Shown here one piece after another: positions 1 through 10,658 of a stretch of DNA of 64,000 bases. The notes below the pieces were generated by a model, which saw nothing but the letters and a program-made list of their open reading frames with translations, had not been told where the DNA came from and did no database searches. Position 1 is the stretch's first letter; every line of letters begins with the position of its first letter. The translations under genes were made by a program, and so were the position numbers. The DNA comes from Clostridiaceae bacterium (GTDB lineage: Bacteria > Bacillota > Clostridia > DSM-8532): positions 81,582-145,581 of the forward strand of contig JAAYLX010000027.1 of assembly GCA_012521705.1 (NCBI GenBank). The letters run 5' to 3'.

Positions 1-1
1 C

Positions 2-1471
2 ACCTCCGACACAAAGACTTCAGCAACTATTACATCCCAGTCCGCCGATTTGATATCTTCCGCCTCTTTTTCTGAAAATGAAAATTCAGAAGAAAACTCC
101 TCTTCCCGTTTGAATGAAGACGTGGCCAAAGAGCTGGGGTTTGATGGTTTTGCCGATGTCCAGTTTAACATGATGGAAGGGCATACAGGCTTTGGTGAAT
201 ATAAGTATAATGGCGTTTCAAAAGTGTCGGGCTATGCACCGGTTGAGGATCGCGGCTGGTCCATTGCAGTTTCGGTCGACAAATCAGAAATGTTGTCAGG
301 GCTCTGGCAACTGAAGGTGACAGTTTTGATTATTTCATCTTTATTCCTGATTGCAGGGTTTGTCGTAGCCTATTTAATAGGTAAAGGCATTTCCAGGCCT
401 GTAACCTATTTGTCCGATGAATGCAAGGTTATGTCCAATGGCGATTTCTCAAGGGTAATGGACGAAAAATATACAAACAGGCCTGATGAAATTGGTGAAT
501 TGGCCCGTTCCTTCAATAGTATCAATGTGAACGCATCCAAAATAATAAAAAATGTAATGGAAGAAACCTCAAGTGTGGGCAAAGCTATTGACAATGTTGA
601 TGATAACATGTCCGAACTTACTTCCCAGGTAAATCTTATGTCCGATATCATAAACAAGCTTTCGTCCAAAATGACTGTAAACTCTGCCATAGCAGAAGAA
701 ATGAACGCAACTTCAGTTGAAATAGAAGGAGCTTTGGATTCCATCGCTCAGGAGACTCAGCACAGCGCTGAAACTGCCGGCGAGGTTAGCAACAGAGCAG
801 AGAAGCTCAAAGCCACAGCCATAGAATCCAACAAACGAGCTCAGGAAATACGCTCGAACGTTGCAGTAAAGCTCAGAGAGGCTATAGAGCGTTCGAAGGC
901 TGTTGAAAAGATTGAAATATTATCCGATGCTATTTTGGATATATCAGCCAAGACTAATCTTCTCGCCCTTAACGCCTCCATTGAAGCATCCAATGCCGGA
1001 GCCGCAGGAACAGGATTTGCGGTTGTCGCAAGAGAAATCAGGAATCTGGCTGAGAATTCAAAGAAGACCGTCAACGAGATTCAGGAAGTTACAAAACTTG
1101 TGTTAGAGTCTGTACAATCCCTTTCGGGCAGTGTCGAACAGGTATTGGACTTCCTGGAGAACTATGTGGTAAAAGATTATGAAATGCTGGTTGAAACCGG
1201 GGAACAGTACAATAATGATGCCCAGCTCTTAAACGAAATGGTTACCAACCTTAGCGCTACAACCGAACAACTATACGCCTCCATAAACAGCATGTCCAAG
1301 GCTATCAATGATGTTGCTTCCGCCTCTGAAGAGGGCGCATCCGAGACAACCGAATTAGCAAATGAGGCAGAAGAAATAGCCAGGAGAACCAGAGAAGTAC
1401 TGAAACAAATTCAGGATGTCAATAAGAGTGCAGAAAAGTTGCTTGAACTTGTATCAATATTTAAAGTATAA
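2..1471 (+). CDS. Methyl-accepting chemotaxis protein (5' truncated by window edge)
   Basis: Membrane chemoreceptor that senses a ligand outside the cell and controls CheA/CheW inside. The reading frame is open to the left edge, so the TTG at 50 in the ORF track is probably internal and the N-terminus is missing. What remains is the end of a Cache-type sensor domain ([17 protein letters not shown]), one membrane helix at about ORF-track residues 86-111, a HAMP linker, and a cytoplasmic coiled coil. The conserved hairpin tip ([17 protein letters not shown]) lies near residues 300-345. A serine- and glutamate-rich stretch ([14 protein letters not shown]) interrupts the Cache region. The tip has [13 protein letters not shown] where the other MCPs here have [12 protein letters not shown], so it is somewhat divergent. 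Ligand unknown. Confidence 0.9.
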   Translation, partial: TSDTKTSATITSQSADLISSASFSENENSEENSSSRLNEDVAKELGFDGFADVQFNMMEGHTGFGEYKYNGVSKVSGYAPVEDRGWSIAVSVDKSEMLSGLWQLKVTVLIISSLFLIAGFVVAYLIGKGISRPVTYLSDECKVMSNGDFSRVMDEKYTNRPDEIGELARSFNSINVNASKIIKNVMEETSSVGKAIDNVDDNMSELTSQVNLMSDIINKLSSKMTVNSAIAEEMNATSVEIEGALDSIAQETQHSAETAGEVSNRAEKLKATAIESNKRAQEIRSNVAVKLREAIERSKAVEKIEILSDAILDISAKTNLLALNASIEASNAGAAGTGFAVVAREIRNLAENSKKTVNEIQEVTKLVLESVQSLSGSVEQVLDFLENYVVKDYEMLVETGEQYNNDAQLLNEMVTNLSATTEQLYASINSMSKAINDVASASEEGASETTELANEAEEIARRTREVLKQIQDVNKSAEKLLELVSIFKV

Positions 1472-1797
1472 AAAAGGTATCTTACTGTATGTAGCTCGGT
1501 TTTCCGACTTATTTCTCCATGCTTAAAAACGGCCAAAAATCATTCGGCAATCCTTCCAATTAAGTGTATTTGCTGCTATATTAAGTATGAAGAATCTGAA
1601 TCGTTTTCATTTGACCGAAATATCTTCAACCGAAAGTTCTTACTCAAATTCTTGACTCAGCAAAACTTTACTCTTTAAGTCTTCACCCGTAGAATACTGC
1701 TCCTAAGCTTACTCATCTACACTTTACATATAAATCTTCACCCGAATGAATCATCAGAAAAAGTACTCTCGGCAAAAAACACAGGAGTTGAAGGAAT
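1472..1797. other. Intergenic region, no gene seen
   Basis: This is A/T-rich sequence between the chemoreceptor and the hydrolase, both on the plus strand. I see no convincing terminator or RNA gene. The decamer TCTTCACCCG occurs twice, near 1680 and near 1735, each after an A/T-rich run, which hints at a degenerate short repeat. The ribosome-binding site of the next gene (AGGAG) lies at its end. Confidence 0.5.
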
Positions 1798-2727
1798 ATG
1801 GAAAACAAAATAAATAACACCGTTACCCTTCAGGCAAAAGACGGCCACAGGATTAATGTGTATTGTTGGGATGATGTTAAATCTCCAAAAGCCGTAGTGC
1901 AAATCTTTCATGGAATGGCCGAACATGCATTAAGATATGAAAGATTTGCCAAAGTTTTAAACTCCCACGGCATAGTTGCCTTTGCAGATGACCATCGTGG
2001 CCATGGGATAACCGGAACAACAAACGGAAAACTTGGCTCCATTGGAAAAGACGGATTCAATAAAATAGTCGAAGATGAAAATATGATTACCAATATGATA
2101 AAAGAAAAATACCCCGATATTCCGGTGTTTGTATTTGCCCACAGCTTCGGTTCCTTTATCGGTCAGGAATACATTACAAGATACTCGAAGAATATTGACG
2201 GGATAATTTTATGCGGATCTTCGGCTCAAAAAGGGATGAAGATTATTGCCGCCAAAGTATTGGCTTCAATATACCAGTTTATATTTGGTCCTGACCGGGA
2301 AGCCAAATTGCTTCAAAATTTGTCCTTTGGAAGCTATAACAGGAGAGTCCCTCCCGGTGACAATACCAACTGGCTCAGCCGCGACCCGGATGAAGTAATG
2401 AAATATAACGATGACCCTCATTGTGGCTTTATATGCTCTGCCGACTTCTATTACAGCCTTACCAACGGATTTATGGGGCTTTATAAACCTGAGAAATTGA
2501 ACAGTATATCAAAAGATTTGCCCATTTGTATTATCGCAGGAAGCGAAGACCCTGTCGGAGAATACGGCAAAAATGTAATCAAGCTGTATGATATTTACAA
2601 AAACTTAAATATTAATGATGTGGAAATAAAACTGTACGAAGGCGCACGACATGAATTATTAAATGAAACAAACCGGGACGAGGTTACACAGGATATTCTG
2701 GATTGGTTAAATGCCCGTATATGTTGA
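1798..2727 (+). CDS. Alpha/beta hydrolase, monoacylglycerol lipase-like
   Basis: Serine hydrolase of the Hydrolase_4 / monoacylglycerol lipase group, 309 aa, a normal length, with no signal peptide, so cytoplasmic. The nucleophile elbow is AHSFG with Ser116. The N-terminal HGMAEH motif near residues 38-43 forms the oxyanion-hole region seen in MGL-like enzymes, the acid is probably the Asp in GSEDPVG, and the base the His in GARHELLNE. An AGGAG site about 10 nt upstream supports the ATG. It stands alone between two chemoreceptors and has a stem-loop downstream. Substrate is probably a lipid or acyl ester; the lysophospholipase or esterase alternative cannot be excluded. Confidence 0.85.
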   Translation: MENKINNTVTLQAKDGHRINVYCWDDVKSPKAVVQIFHGMAEHALRYERFAKVLNSHGIVAFADDHRGHGITGTTNGKLGSIGKDGFNKIVEDENMITNMIKEKYPDIPVFVFAHSFGSFIGQEYITRYSKNIDGIILCGSSAQKGMKIIAAKVLASIYQFIFGPDREAKLLQNLSFGSYNRRVPPGDNTNWLSRDPDEVMKYNDDPHCGFICSADFYYSLTNGFMGLYKPEKLNSISKDLPICIIAGSEDPVGEYGKNVIKLYDIYKNLNINDVEIKLYEGARHELLNETNRDEVTQDILDWLNARIC

Positions 2728-2836
2728 GAAGAATCAGACAGAGCTGTTTAAGAACATCCAGCCGGTAAAGGAAAGTATTAATTATCATTCCACCGGTATA
2801 AGCTGGATAAAGTTCAAGAAGCAGCTCTTTAATATA

Positions 2837-2868
2837 CATGCCCTGAAGCTGAAAAACTTCAGGGCATG
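2837..2868. terminator. Stem-loop between convergent genes
   Basis: A perfect 12-bp inverted repeat (CATGCCCTGAAG / CTTCAGGGCATG) with an 8-nt loop lies between the hydrolase (+) and the chemoreceptor (-). The U-tract is weak on both strands, so this is probably a bidirectional or mRNA-end stem-loop, not a textbook intrinsic terminator. Confidence 0.6.
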
Positions 2869-2912
2869 ACTGTAAAACATTTATATGGTTCTTTTAATTC
2901 AACTCAATAAAG

Positions 2913-4964
2913 CTATATTTTGAAATTTGCTATTAATACTCTCAATTCTTCTGCAATTGTAGTCAAATGAGCCACAGATGCGGAAATTTCCTGAATTGCT
3001 GCAGCCTGCTCTTCCATGGAGGCTGAGGCTTGCTCAGTTCCGGCAGCATTCTCTTCAGAAATTGCTGACAAAGCCTGGATTAATTCAATGATTTTGTTCC
3101 TGTGGCCTGTCATAATTAATGAAGAATTATTAAGCTTATCAATTATTGTCTTTATTACATCAATGGCCTCTGCTATTCCTTTAAACTTGTCTTCCGTCTG
3201 TTTTACGCTTTCATTTTGTGCATCAACGATCTGCTTGACTTCATTCATTGTTTCCACAGCTGACCGTGATTTGGATCTCAGCTCATTAATTACTACATTA
3301 ATATCGCTGGTAAATCTGTTTGATTGTTCCGCCAACTTCCTTATTTCATCTGCAACAACTCCGAACCCTCTGCCTGCTTCTCCCGCGCTTGCAGCTTCAA
3401 TAGCAGCATTCAAAGCAAGAAGATTGGTCTGATCTGCAATACTTTGAATCATGGAACTGGCCCTTGCAATTTTTTCTGCGCTCTCATTATTGCTTAATAT
3501 CACCCCATAAATTTCAACTGCAGCTTCGTTGCTTCTTGCGGTCTTTTCAACAAGATTTTTAAGAATCCCAAAGCCATCTTCTTTTTGTTTTTCGATTTGT
3601 TCTGCCGCCTCATTGAGTTCCTGAACATACTCTGAGTCTTTTTCCATCAGATTTCCCAACTCTTCCATGTTCCGGGCTGCACTCTCAACGTCCGTTGCCT
3701 GCTCTATTGCGCCTTTGGCAATTTCTTCCACCGTCTTTGTCACTTCTTCTGTTGAGGAAGCTACAAGCTGAGATTTTGCGGATAATTCTTCAGACATACT
3801 CGCAATGTTTTCTGTATTCGCTGAAATAGTATTAACCATATGCTTCAGCGCTTCAAGAACATTATTGTAGTATTTTCCCATCTTCCCTATCTCATCATCA
3901 GCCTTTATTTCAATAGGCTGAGTAAAGTCTCCTTTGGCAACGAATCCCAGCTTGTCGACAAATTGTTTAATACGCTTAGAAAAAGTAGCGCTGTATAAGG
4001 TTATAAAAACAAACGCCAAAATAATAATTGCCAAAGAAATAATAATTACCTTTTTTACTATGTCGTAAACAGATGAAAACAACTCTGCTGTGGGTGCCAT
4101 TACAACCAGTTTCCATCCGGTACTTTCAAGTGAAAAATAATAGGCTTTAAAATTCTTTCCTTCAAATGTGACTTCTTCTGAACCACTGTCATTGTTAAGT
4201 ATTTTCTCAGCAATTACACTCAATTCCTGGTCATCGTTAATGGTTTGCTTCATAACTTTTTCCGAATCCTTGTGTACAATGAATTGTCCCTTTGAATCCA
4301 GCAGAAAGGCAAAGCCGCTGTCCTCCAGTTTTACTTCCGAGATAATTCTTTGTATAGTTGTCAGATCATAATCGGCTGATACTACTCCCACTGTACCTTT
4401 ATCTGTATTAATGGGAACAGCTGTAGTAATCATGGTAATTCCGGATGTTTCGTCATAATATGGGTCCGTCCAGCCTGCCCTGTTTTCTGCGTTCTTTCCA
4501 ATAATATACCAGTCTGTATTTGGATAATCATATTCTTCTGTTTCATAATCTTCTGTATATACAAGTGAATCCCCGTCCTTGTAAACATATGGGCCAAAGT
4601 ACTTTGTATCACTATCATAGGTATAATACTCAAGCCATATTCCGGAACCAAGAGTGTTGGGATTCAAAGTAACCATTTTTTCAAGAACCGCTCTATAATC
4701 AGCTTTTGATAGCTCATTTCCCTTGGCTTTATACACAGAAGCTACAGCTTCCGCAATTTGCCTGTGGGAAGTAAACTCATGTTCTATGGATTCATTAATT
4801 TCTTTAAGGGAAATTGATATTCTTTCTTCAATTTGTTTCTCAAGCCCTTCTTTGGTTTCAAAAACTGAAATGATTGAAATCAACGAAGTAGCCAGTAAAA
4901 TAATGGGAATAAATACGATTAACATTTTTGTTCTGATACTCATCGAGTTTGTGATTTTTTTCAT
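2913..4964 (-). CDS. Methyl-accepting chemotaxis protein with dCache sensor
   Basis: Full-length chemoreceptor, 683 aa. It has an N-terminal membrane helix (about 13-33), a large extracellular double-Cache domain (about 40-300, including [11 protein letters not shown] and GVVSADYDL, typical of dCache_1), a second membrane helix (about 305-330), HAMP, and a cytoplasmic signalling coiled coil with the tip [19 protein letters not shown] near residue 515. dCache domains often bind amino acids or other small metabolites. The start is supported by GGGAGGGG upstream of the ATG. It is transcribed alone, convergent with the hydrolase gene. I looked for a cyclic-di-GMP riboswitch upstream and saw none. 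Confidence 0.95.
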   Translation of the reverse strand: MKKITNSMSIRTKMLIVFIPIILLATSLISIISVFETKEGLEKQIEERISISLKEINESIEHEFTSHRQIAEAVASVYKAKGNELSKADYRAVLEKMVTLNPNTLGSGIWLEYYTYDSDTKYFGPYVYKDGDSLVYTEDYETEEYDYPNTDWYIIGKNAENRAGWTDPYYDETSGITMITTAVPINTDKGTVGVVSADYDLTTIQRIISEVKLEDSGFAFLLDSKGQFIVHKDSEKVMKQTINDDQELSVIAEKILNNDSGSEEVTFEGKNFKAYYFSLESTGWKLVVMAPTAELFSSVYDIVKKVIIISLAIIILAFVFITLYSATFSKRIKQFVDKLGFVAKGDFTQPIEIKADDEIGKMGKYYNNVLEALKHMVNTISANTENIASMSEELSAKSQLVASSTEEVTKTVEEIAKGAIEQATDVESAARNMEELGNLMEKDSEYVQELNEAAEQIEKQKEDGFGILKNLVEKTARSNEAAVEIYGVILSNNESAEKIARASSMIQSIADQTNLLALNAAIEAASAGEAGRGFGVVADEIRKLAEQSNRFTSDINVVINELRSKSRSAVETMNEVKQIVDAQNESVKQTEDKFKGIAEAIDVIKTIIDKLNNSSLIMTGHRNKIIELIQALSAISEENAAGTEQASASMEEQAAAIQEISASVAHLTTIAEELRVLIANFKI

Positions 4965-5564
4965 TTTCTTCCCCTCCCATAATTCCTTTAGAAAATATAT
5001 GTAATTTTTTTACATTTTCCGTTTAAAAAATAAGTTAACAGTGTGTGTTTATTCCAAATACTTCTTATTGAGATGCTCTGAGGCCTTTTTATAGATTTCT
5101 CAGAATATTGTTAGAATGACTGTGAATGTAGACTCTTTCCTACTGAAAAAAAGTATGAATTTATAACTTTAAAACACCCCCGGCATTTAATTGTCAAGGC
5201 TACAGCATTCTTATAATAATTTTGATGTCTTAATAATGTGGATCAAAGAGCTTACAGTATCAGATCAGAGATAGTGAAAAAACTGAAACTCTTCCGGTTA
5301 TAGGAGGTATTATTATAAGCTAATGATATTTGATATTGATATTTACCACAAAAACAAACCCTCAAATCCTGATGACATAATAATAATTTAAGTTCAGGTA
5401 ACGGTATGGTTTTTTTGTGGTTTTCATGTTAAAATTAGTTTAACTTGATATCACTTTAAATCAGTAAAGTAAAACTATAATATCATATATGCATGTTAAA
5501 TTCAATCATGCTGATTCCGTTTGTAAAACAGATGGTATAATACCTCAATAAAGGGGATGCTTTC
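4965..5564. other. 600-bp intergenic region, divergent promoters
   Basis: This separates the chemoreceptor (-) from hisH (+). It holds the hisH promoter at its right end. An inverted repeat ACCACAAAAA / TTTTTGTGGT (5345-5354 with 5412-5421) brackets about 60 nt, and a TAGGAGG site at 5301-5307 precedes a possible 22-codon ORF (5323-5391) whose spacing is too long to be convincing. No riboswitch or RNA family is recognisable. Confidence 0.5.
5537..5542 (+). promoter_or_regulatory. hisH -10 element
   Basis: A perfect TATAAT lies 22 nt before the hisH ATG; the -35 region (TTCCGT, 16 nt upstream) is poor. The implied leader is very short, and an AAGGGG ribosome site sits between the element and the start. 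Confidence 0.5.
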
Positions 5565-6170
5565 ATGATAGCTGTTGTTGATTATGGTGTTGGTAATTTG
5601 TTTTCACTGATGTCGAGCCTTCGGTTTTTAGGGCTGGACTCTGTTGTTACTAATAAAAAAGAAGATTTGCTGGCTGCAGATAAAATTATTCTTCCGGGAG
5701 TTGGCGCATTTGGCGACGCTATGGCTAAGCTTGAAGAAGTGGAGCTTAAAGATACAATAATTGAGCTTGCAAAGATTAAGCCGCTTCTGGGTATTTGTCT
5801 TGGCATGCAGCTTTTGTTTGATAAAAGTTTAGAATTTGGTGAACATGAAGGATTAAAGCTCATTCCGGGATTGGTCATGCCACTTTCGGAAGATATAGAC
5901 CCGAATCTCAAGATTCCCCACATGGGATGGAACAAGCTTGAAATTGTCAGGAACGATCCCATTTTCAAATATTTCAATGACGGCGAATGGGTTTATTATG
6001 TTCACAGTTTCTATGCCAAAAACTGCTCTGATAGTATCCTCGGCATTTCGGAATATGACGTCCGGGTTACGGGCATTGTACGCTCAGGGCAGGTATACGG
6101 AATGCAGTTCCACCCTGAAAAAAGCGGTGATGCCGGACTTCGCCTGCTTAAAGCTTTTTCAGAGCTATAG
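5565..6170 (+). CDS. hisH: Imidazole glycerol phosphate synthase, glutamine amidotransferase subunit
   Basis: HisH hydrolyses glutamine and channels ammonia to HisF for the fifth step of histidine synthesis. It is 201 aa, the usual length. The class I glutamine amidotransferase triad is visible: Cys78 in GICLGMQ, His183 and Glu185 in FHPEKS, with the GVGAFGDAM glycine loop near residues 45-53. hisF follows 122 bp downstream on the same strand and supplies the synthase partner. No other his genes are in the window, so the pair is separated from the rest of the pathway. Confidence 0.95.
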   Translation: MIAVVDYGVGNLFSLMSSLRFLGLDSVVTNKKEDLLAADKIILPGVGAFGDAMAKLEEVELKDTIIELAKIKPLLGICLGMQLLFDKSLEFGEHEGLKLIPGLVMPLSEDIDPNLKIPHMGWNKLEIVRNDPIFKYFNDGEWVYYVHSFYAKNCSDSILGISEYDVRVTGIVRSGQVYGMQFHPEKSGDAGLRLLKAFSEL

Positions 6171-6292
6171 CAAATCTGATTAAATAATTAAATTAATAAA
6201 CACAAGATTATTAATTATTTGGAATGTTTATCCTACAAACATATATAGTTGAAAATTCAATGTTGATATAAATTTTTTCGGAGGACCAATTA

Positions 6293-7048
6293 ATGATCAG
6301 TAAAAGAATAATACCCTGTCTTGATGTACGAAACGGCAGAGTGGTCAAGGGAGTAAACTTTGAAGGTATCAAGGATATGGCAGATCCCGTGGAAATGGCA
6401 CGCTACTACAATGAAACGGGCGCCGATGAGCTGGTCTTTTACGATATTACTGCAAGTTTCGAAGGCAGGAAGCTCTTTACCGATGTATTGCGCGCGGTGG
6501 CTTCCGAGATTTTTATACCCCTCACCGTTGGAGGCGGAATCAACACCCTTAATGATTTTGACATGGTCCTGAAATGCGGAGCCGACAAGGTAAGTGTCAA
6601 CAGCGGAGCCATAAAGGACCCTTCCCTAATAAGCAGCGCTGCAAAGCGCTACGGAAGCCAATGCGTTGTGCTCAGCATGGACGTTAAGCGTGTTGACGGA
6701 AAGTTCCGGGTCTTTGCCAATGGCGGCAGAATAGACACGGGCCTGGATGCCATTGAGTGGGCAAAACAGGGAGAAGCCCTTGGCGCAGGAGAAATAGTTC
6801 TAAATTCCATAGACACTGACGGCGTGCGTGGAGGTTTTGATCTTCCCATGCTTCGCGCAATAGGCGAAATTGTGTCAATACCTCTGATTGCCAGCGGAGG
6901 CGCAGGAAAAATGGAGGATTTCTCAGAGTTGTTCAAATATGAGAGAATAGATGCAGGGCTTGCAGCAGGTGTGTTCCATACAAAGAAAATAGATATAAGG
7001 GATCTTAAAAAATATCTCAGAGACTGTGGAGTAAACGTCAGATTGTGA
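6293..7048 (+). CDS. hisF: Imidazole glycerol phosphate synthase, cyclase subunit
   Basis: HisF uses ammonia from HisH to convert PRFAR to imidazole glycerol phosphate and AICAR. It is 251 aa, the typical size of this (beta/alpha)8 barrel. Both catalytic aspartates are at the canonical positions: Asp11 in IIPCLDVRNGRVVKG and Asp130 in LSMDVKRV. The phosphate-binding glycine motifs GGGI (80-83) and ASGGAGK are present. A GGAGG site precedes the ATG. The 122-bp gap after hisH is A/T-rich. Transcription ends at the strong stem-loop at 7062. Confidence 0.96.
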   Translation: MISKRIIPCLDVRNGRVVKGVNFEGIKDMADPVEMARYYNETGADELVFYDITASFEGRKLFTDVLRAVASEIFIPLTVGGGINTLNDFDMVLKCGADKVSVNSGAIKDPSLISSAAKRYGSQCVVLSMDVKRVDGKFRVFANGGRIDTGLDAIEWAKQGEALGAGEIVLNSIDTDGVRGGFDLPMLRAIGEIVSIPLIASGGAGKMEDFSELFKYERIDAGLAAGVFHTKKIDIRDLKKYLRDCGVNVRL

Positions 7049-7061
7049 GATGAAAATAATT

Positions 7062-7084
7062 CGGGGAGCCATTTTGGCTCCCCG
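7062..7084. terminator. Bidirectional terminator between hisF and gdhA
   Basis: A perfect 10-bp G/C-rich stem (CGGGGAGCCA / TGGCTCCCCG) with a 3-nt loop lies between convergent hisF and gdhA. On the minus strand it is followed by GAATTATTTT and on the plus strand by TAACTATTTC, so it can serve both genes. Confidence 0.8.
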
Positions 7085-7123
7085 TAACTATTTCTTGTGC
7101 AACTTAAATTAATGTACCCGGCA

Positions 7124-8567
<1,444 letters not shown>

Positions 8568-8624
8568 CAGGAGTTCCACGCTCTGAAAGGATTTATTCAT
8601 GAATTTTTGAATGGTTTTGGTAAC

Positions 8625-9194
8625 TTAATTTTCATATGTATTTAGTATCCGTTCGGCTACTTCCCTTTTTGTTATCCGCATGTCCATTGCCTGTTTTTCA
8701 AGATACCTGTGAGCCTCTTTTTCACTCATTCCAAGCAAGGATATCAATAAGCATTTTGCCCTGTCCACAATACGGATGTCTTCAATTTTTTGTTTCAGTT
8801 GTGTATTTTCGCTATGTACCTTTTTTATTCTGTTGTGAGCCGCCCTTGCAAGGGATAACGCAGACCAGAAAACATATTTGTTTATGGGTTTTGCAACAGT
8901 CAGAATTCCGTCCCTCTCGCATGCTGAGGCCATTTCTTCGTATAATTCTTTCTTTACAACAAGAATGACCTGAGTTATTCCATTTGAAGCCACATGGCGC
9001 GCAAAACTCTCACCTGTCTCATCCCTGAGTGGCGAATCGACAATCACAAGGTCAAAATCTCTGTCCATAAGTATTCTTCGCGCTTCACCGCAGGACTTTA
9101 CGGCGGTGATTTGACAGGCTGACATGGGGGTGAGTATATCTGAAAAGAATGTAGTTCCTTTTTCTGAACTTGAAACTATCATAATGTTTTCCAT
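8625..9194 (-). CDS. ANTAR-domain RNA-binding antiterminator (paralog 1)
   Basis: Probable transcription antitermination regulator. Residues 1-120 form a receiver-like domain (MENIMIVSSSEKG, then FDLVIVDSPLRDE) and residues 135-189 form an ANTAR domain (RAKCLLISLLGMSEKEAHRYLEKQAMD), the three-helix RNA-binding unit of AmiR and NasR. The start at 9194 is preferred over the ORF-track start because it aligns with paralog 2 and gives the same 189 aa. The receiver-like part keeps an Asp (VDSP) at the strand 3 position; whether it is phosphorylated is unclear. It lies directly after glnA, so it is probably co-expressed with glutamine synthetase, as described for NitR-type proteins of other clostridia (from memory). 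Confidence 0.9.
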   Translation of the reverse strand: MENIMIVSSSEKGTTFFSDILTPMSACQITAVKSCGEARRILMDRDFDLVIVDSPLRDETGESFARHVASNGITQVILVVKKELYEEMASACERDGILTVAKPINKYVFWSALSLARAAHNRIKKVHSENTQLKQKIEDIRIVDRAKCLLISLLGMSEKEAHRYLEKQAMDMRITKREVAERILNTYEN

Positions 9195-9238
9195 TCCCGT
9201 GCCGCCTTTCTGCCATGGGTTCAAGGAGTCGGTCATCT

Positions 9239-10558
9239 TCATACAAAGTTGAAATATCTCTTTTTATAGAACTCAGCTTTGTTGATCGCCTCTGAAAAAT
9301 CCTCGGCTTCTTTCTTTTTGAAGGAAAGGTATTTTCTAAGCAACTCTTCCCCTATCACACCTTTAACGAAACTGCTCTCTTCCGCAAGGCTGATTGCCTC
9401 ATTCATACTTGTCGGAAGCGGTGTAAGCGTTCTGGTCAGGTTTTCATCCGCAGTATATAAATCCACATTGGCGGCGGAAGGCAAAGCCAGGCCTTTTTCT
9501 ATACCCTCCAAACCTGCTGCGATAATAAGAGCATACGCAAGGTATGGATTTGTTGAAGGATCAGGGGAACGAAGTTCCATTCTTACCTTTTCCCCGAAAG
9601 CGGCGGGAATTCTTATAAGTTGTGAGCGGTTCTGGTGGGACCATGAAACGTATGCTGGAGCTTCAAACTTGCCAAGCCGCTCGTAAGAATTGGCAATCGG
9701 GTTTAAGAAGATGGTTATTTCGGGGGTTCTTGCAAGAATCCCTGCAATAAAGCTTTCAGCGACATTAGAATCGCCTTCCACTATATTTTTGAAAACGTTC
9801 AGACCGTTTTTAACAAGCGAAATATTAACGTGCATCCCGCTGCCGGGGCAGTCAAGCAAAGGTTTCGGCATAAATGAAGCAAACAGGCCATTACGTGCTG
9901 CAATTGTTTTTACAACTGTCTTGAATGACTGCAAATTATCGGCACTTGAGAGCGCATCGCTGAATTTGAAAATTATTTCATTCTGTCCCGGTCCCTGTTC
10001 ATGATGCGAGATTTCAGGTTTAATCCCCATTTCTTCAAGGGTCAGACATATCTCACGCCTAATATCACCGCCGCGGTCAAGAGGGTACATATCCAGATAT
10101 CCTCCCTTGTCAAGCGGGGTGTCTGTCGGATCTCCATCCTCGTTGGTTTTAAAGAGATAGAATTCACATTCAGCTCCGACTTTGCACACATATCCCATTT
10201 TATCGCATCTGGCTATGACCTGTCTCAGAATATTCCTGCTGTCGAGGGCATACAGGGTACCGTCAGGATTTTTTATGTCGCAGTAGAATCCGATGACTCT
10301 ACCCGGGCCCGGGCGCCATGGCATTACCATCAAAGTTGCAGGATCGGGGACCAATACCATATCGGACTGGACTATATCCCTGAATCCGCGTATGGCGTGA
10401 GCATCAAAAGTAACTCCGTTTTCAAGAGCAGATTCCAGTTCGTCAGCCATTATAGAAATTCTTTTCTGCGCTCCGAAAAGGTCACAGAAATTTAACCATA
10501 TGAACCTGACATCGTTTTCCTTTACAAAACTTAATACTTCGCTTGCAGTATAATTCAA
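9239..10558 (-). CDS. glnA: Type I glutamine synthetase
   Basis: ATP-dependent synthesis of glutamine from glutamate and ammonia. It is 439 aa, of the GSI-alpha size class. Recognisable motifs are GAECEFYLF (metal-binding Glu), HHEQGPGQNEI, GSGMHVNISL (ammonia and glutamate site), NSYERLGKFEAP and the C-terminal RSPDPSTNPYLA. The adenylylation-loop tyrosine motif of GSI-beta is not evident, so control by adenylylation is unlikely. The start codon is TTG, with AAGGGGG about 9 nt upstream. It has its own promoter at 10619-10647 and an ANTAR regulator follows. The window also encodes GSIII (glnN). Confidence 0.95.
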   Translation of the reverse strand: MNYTASEVLSFVKENDVRFIWLNFCDLFGAQKRISIMADELESALENGVTFDAHAIRGFRDIVQSDMVLVPDPATLMVMPWRPGPGRVIGFYCDIKNPDGTLYALDSRNILRQVIARCDKMGYVCKVGAECEFYLFKTNEDGDPTDTPLDKGGYLDMYPLDRGGDIRREICLTLEEMGIKPEISHHEQGPGQNEIIFKFSDALSSADNLQSFKTVVKTIAARNGLFASFMPKPLLDCPGSGMHVNISLVKNGLNVFKNIVEGDSNVAESFIAGILARTPEITIFLNPIANSYERLGKFEAPAYVSWSHQNRSQLIRIPAAFGEKVRMELRSPDPSTNPYLAYALIIAAGLEGIEKGLALPSAANVDLYTADENLTRTLTPLPTSMNEAISLAEESSFVKGVIGEELLRKYLSFKKKEAEDFSEAINKAEFYKKRYFNFV

Positions 10559-10618
10559 AACAGTATTCCCCCTTATTTTGCAGTAATGCCTGTTGGTGGT
10601 TTATTAACTGTTTAGCCC

Positions 10619-10647
10619 ATTATATCATACTTAAAAAACCCCTCCAA
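10619..10647 (-). promoter_or_regulatory. glnA promoter
   Basis: The -35 is TTGGAG (10642-10647), the spacer 17 nt, and the -10 a perfect TATAAT (10619-10624). The leader carries a possible weak hairpin CAGUUAAU / AUUACUG with a 15-nt loop. I found no A-x-x-G hexaloop hairpin and no terminator between promoter and start. Confidence 0.65.
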
Positions 10648-10658
10648 GATACGGAGAA

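Noticed and set aside
5323-5391. 22-codon ORF as a definite gene
   Set aside because: Spacing from TAGGAGG to the ATG is about 15 nt and the peptide has no recognisable feature; it is kept only as a low-interest finding.
4965-5564. Cyclic-di-GMP riboswitch upstream of the chemoreceptor
   Set aside because: Such riboswitches often precede clostridial MCP genes, but I could not find the conserved GEMM core on the minus strand.
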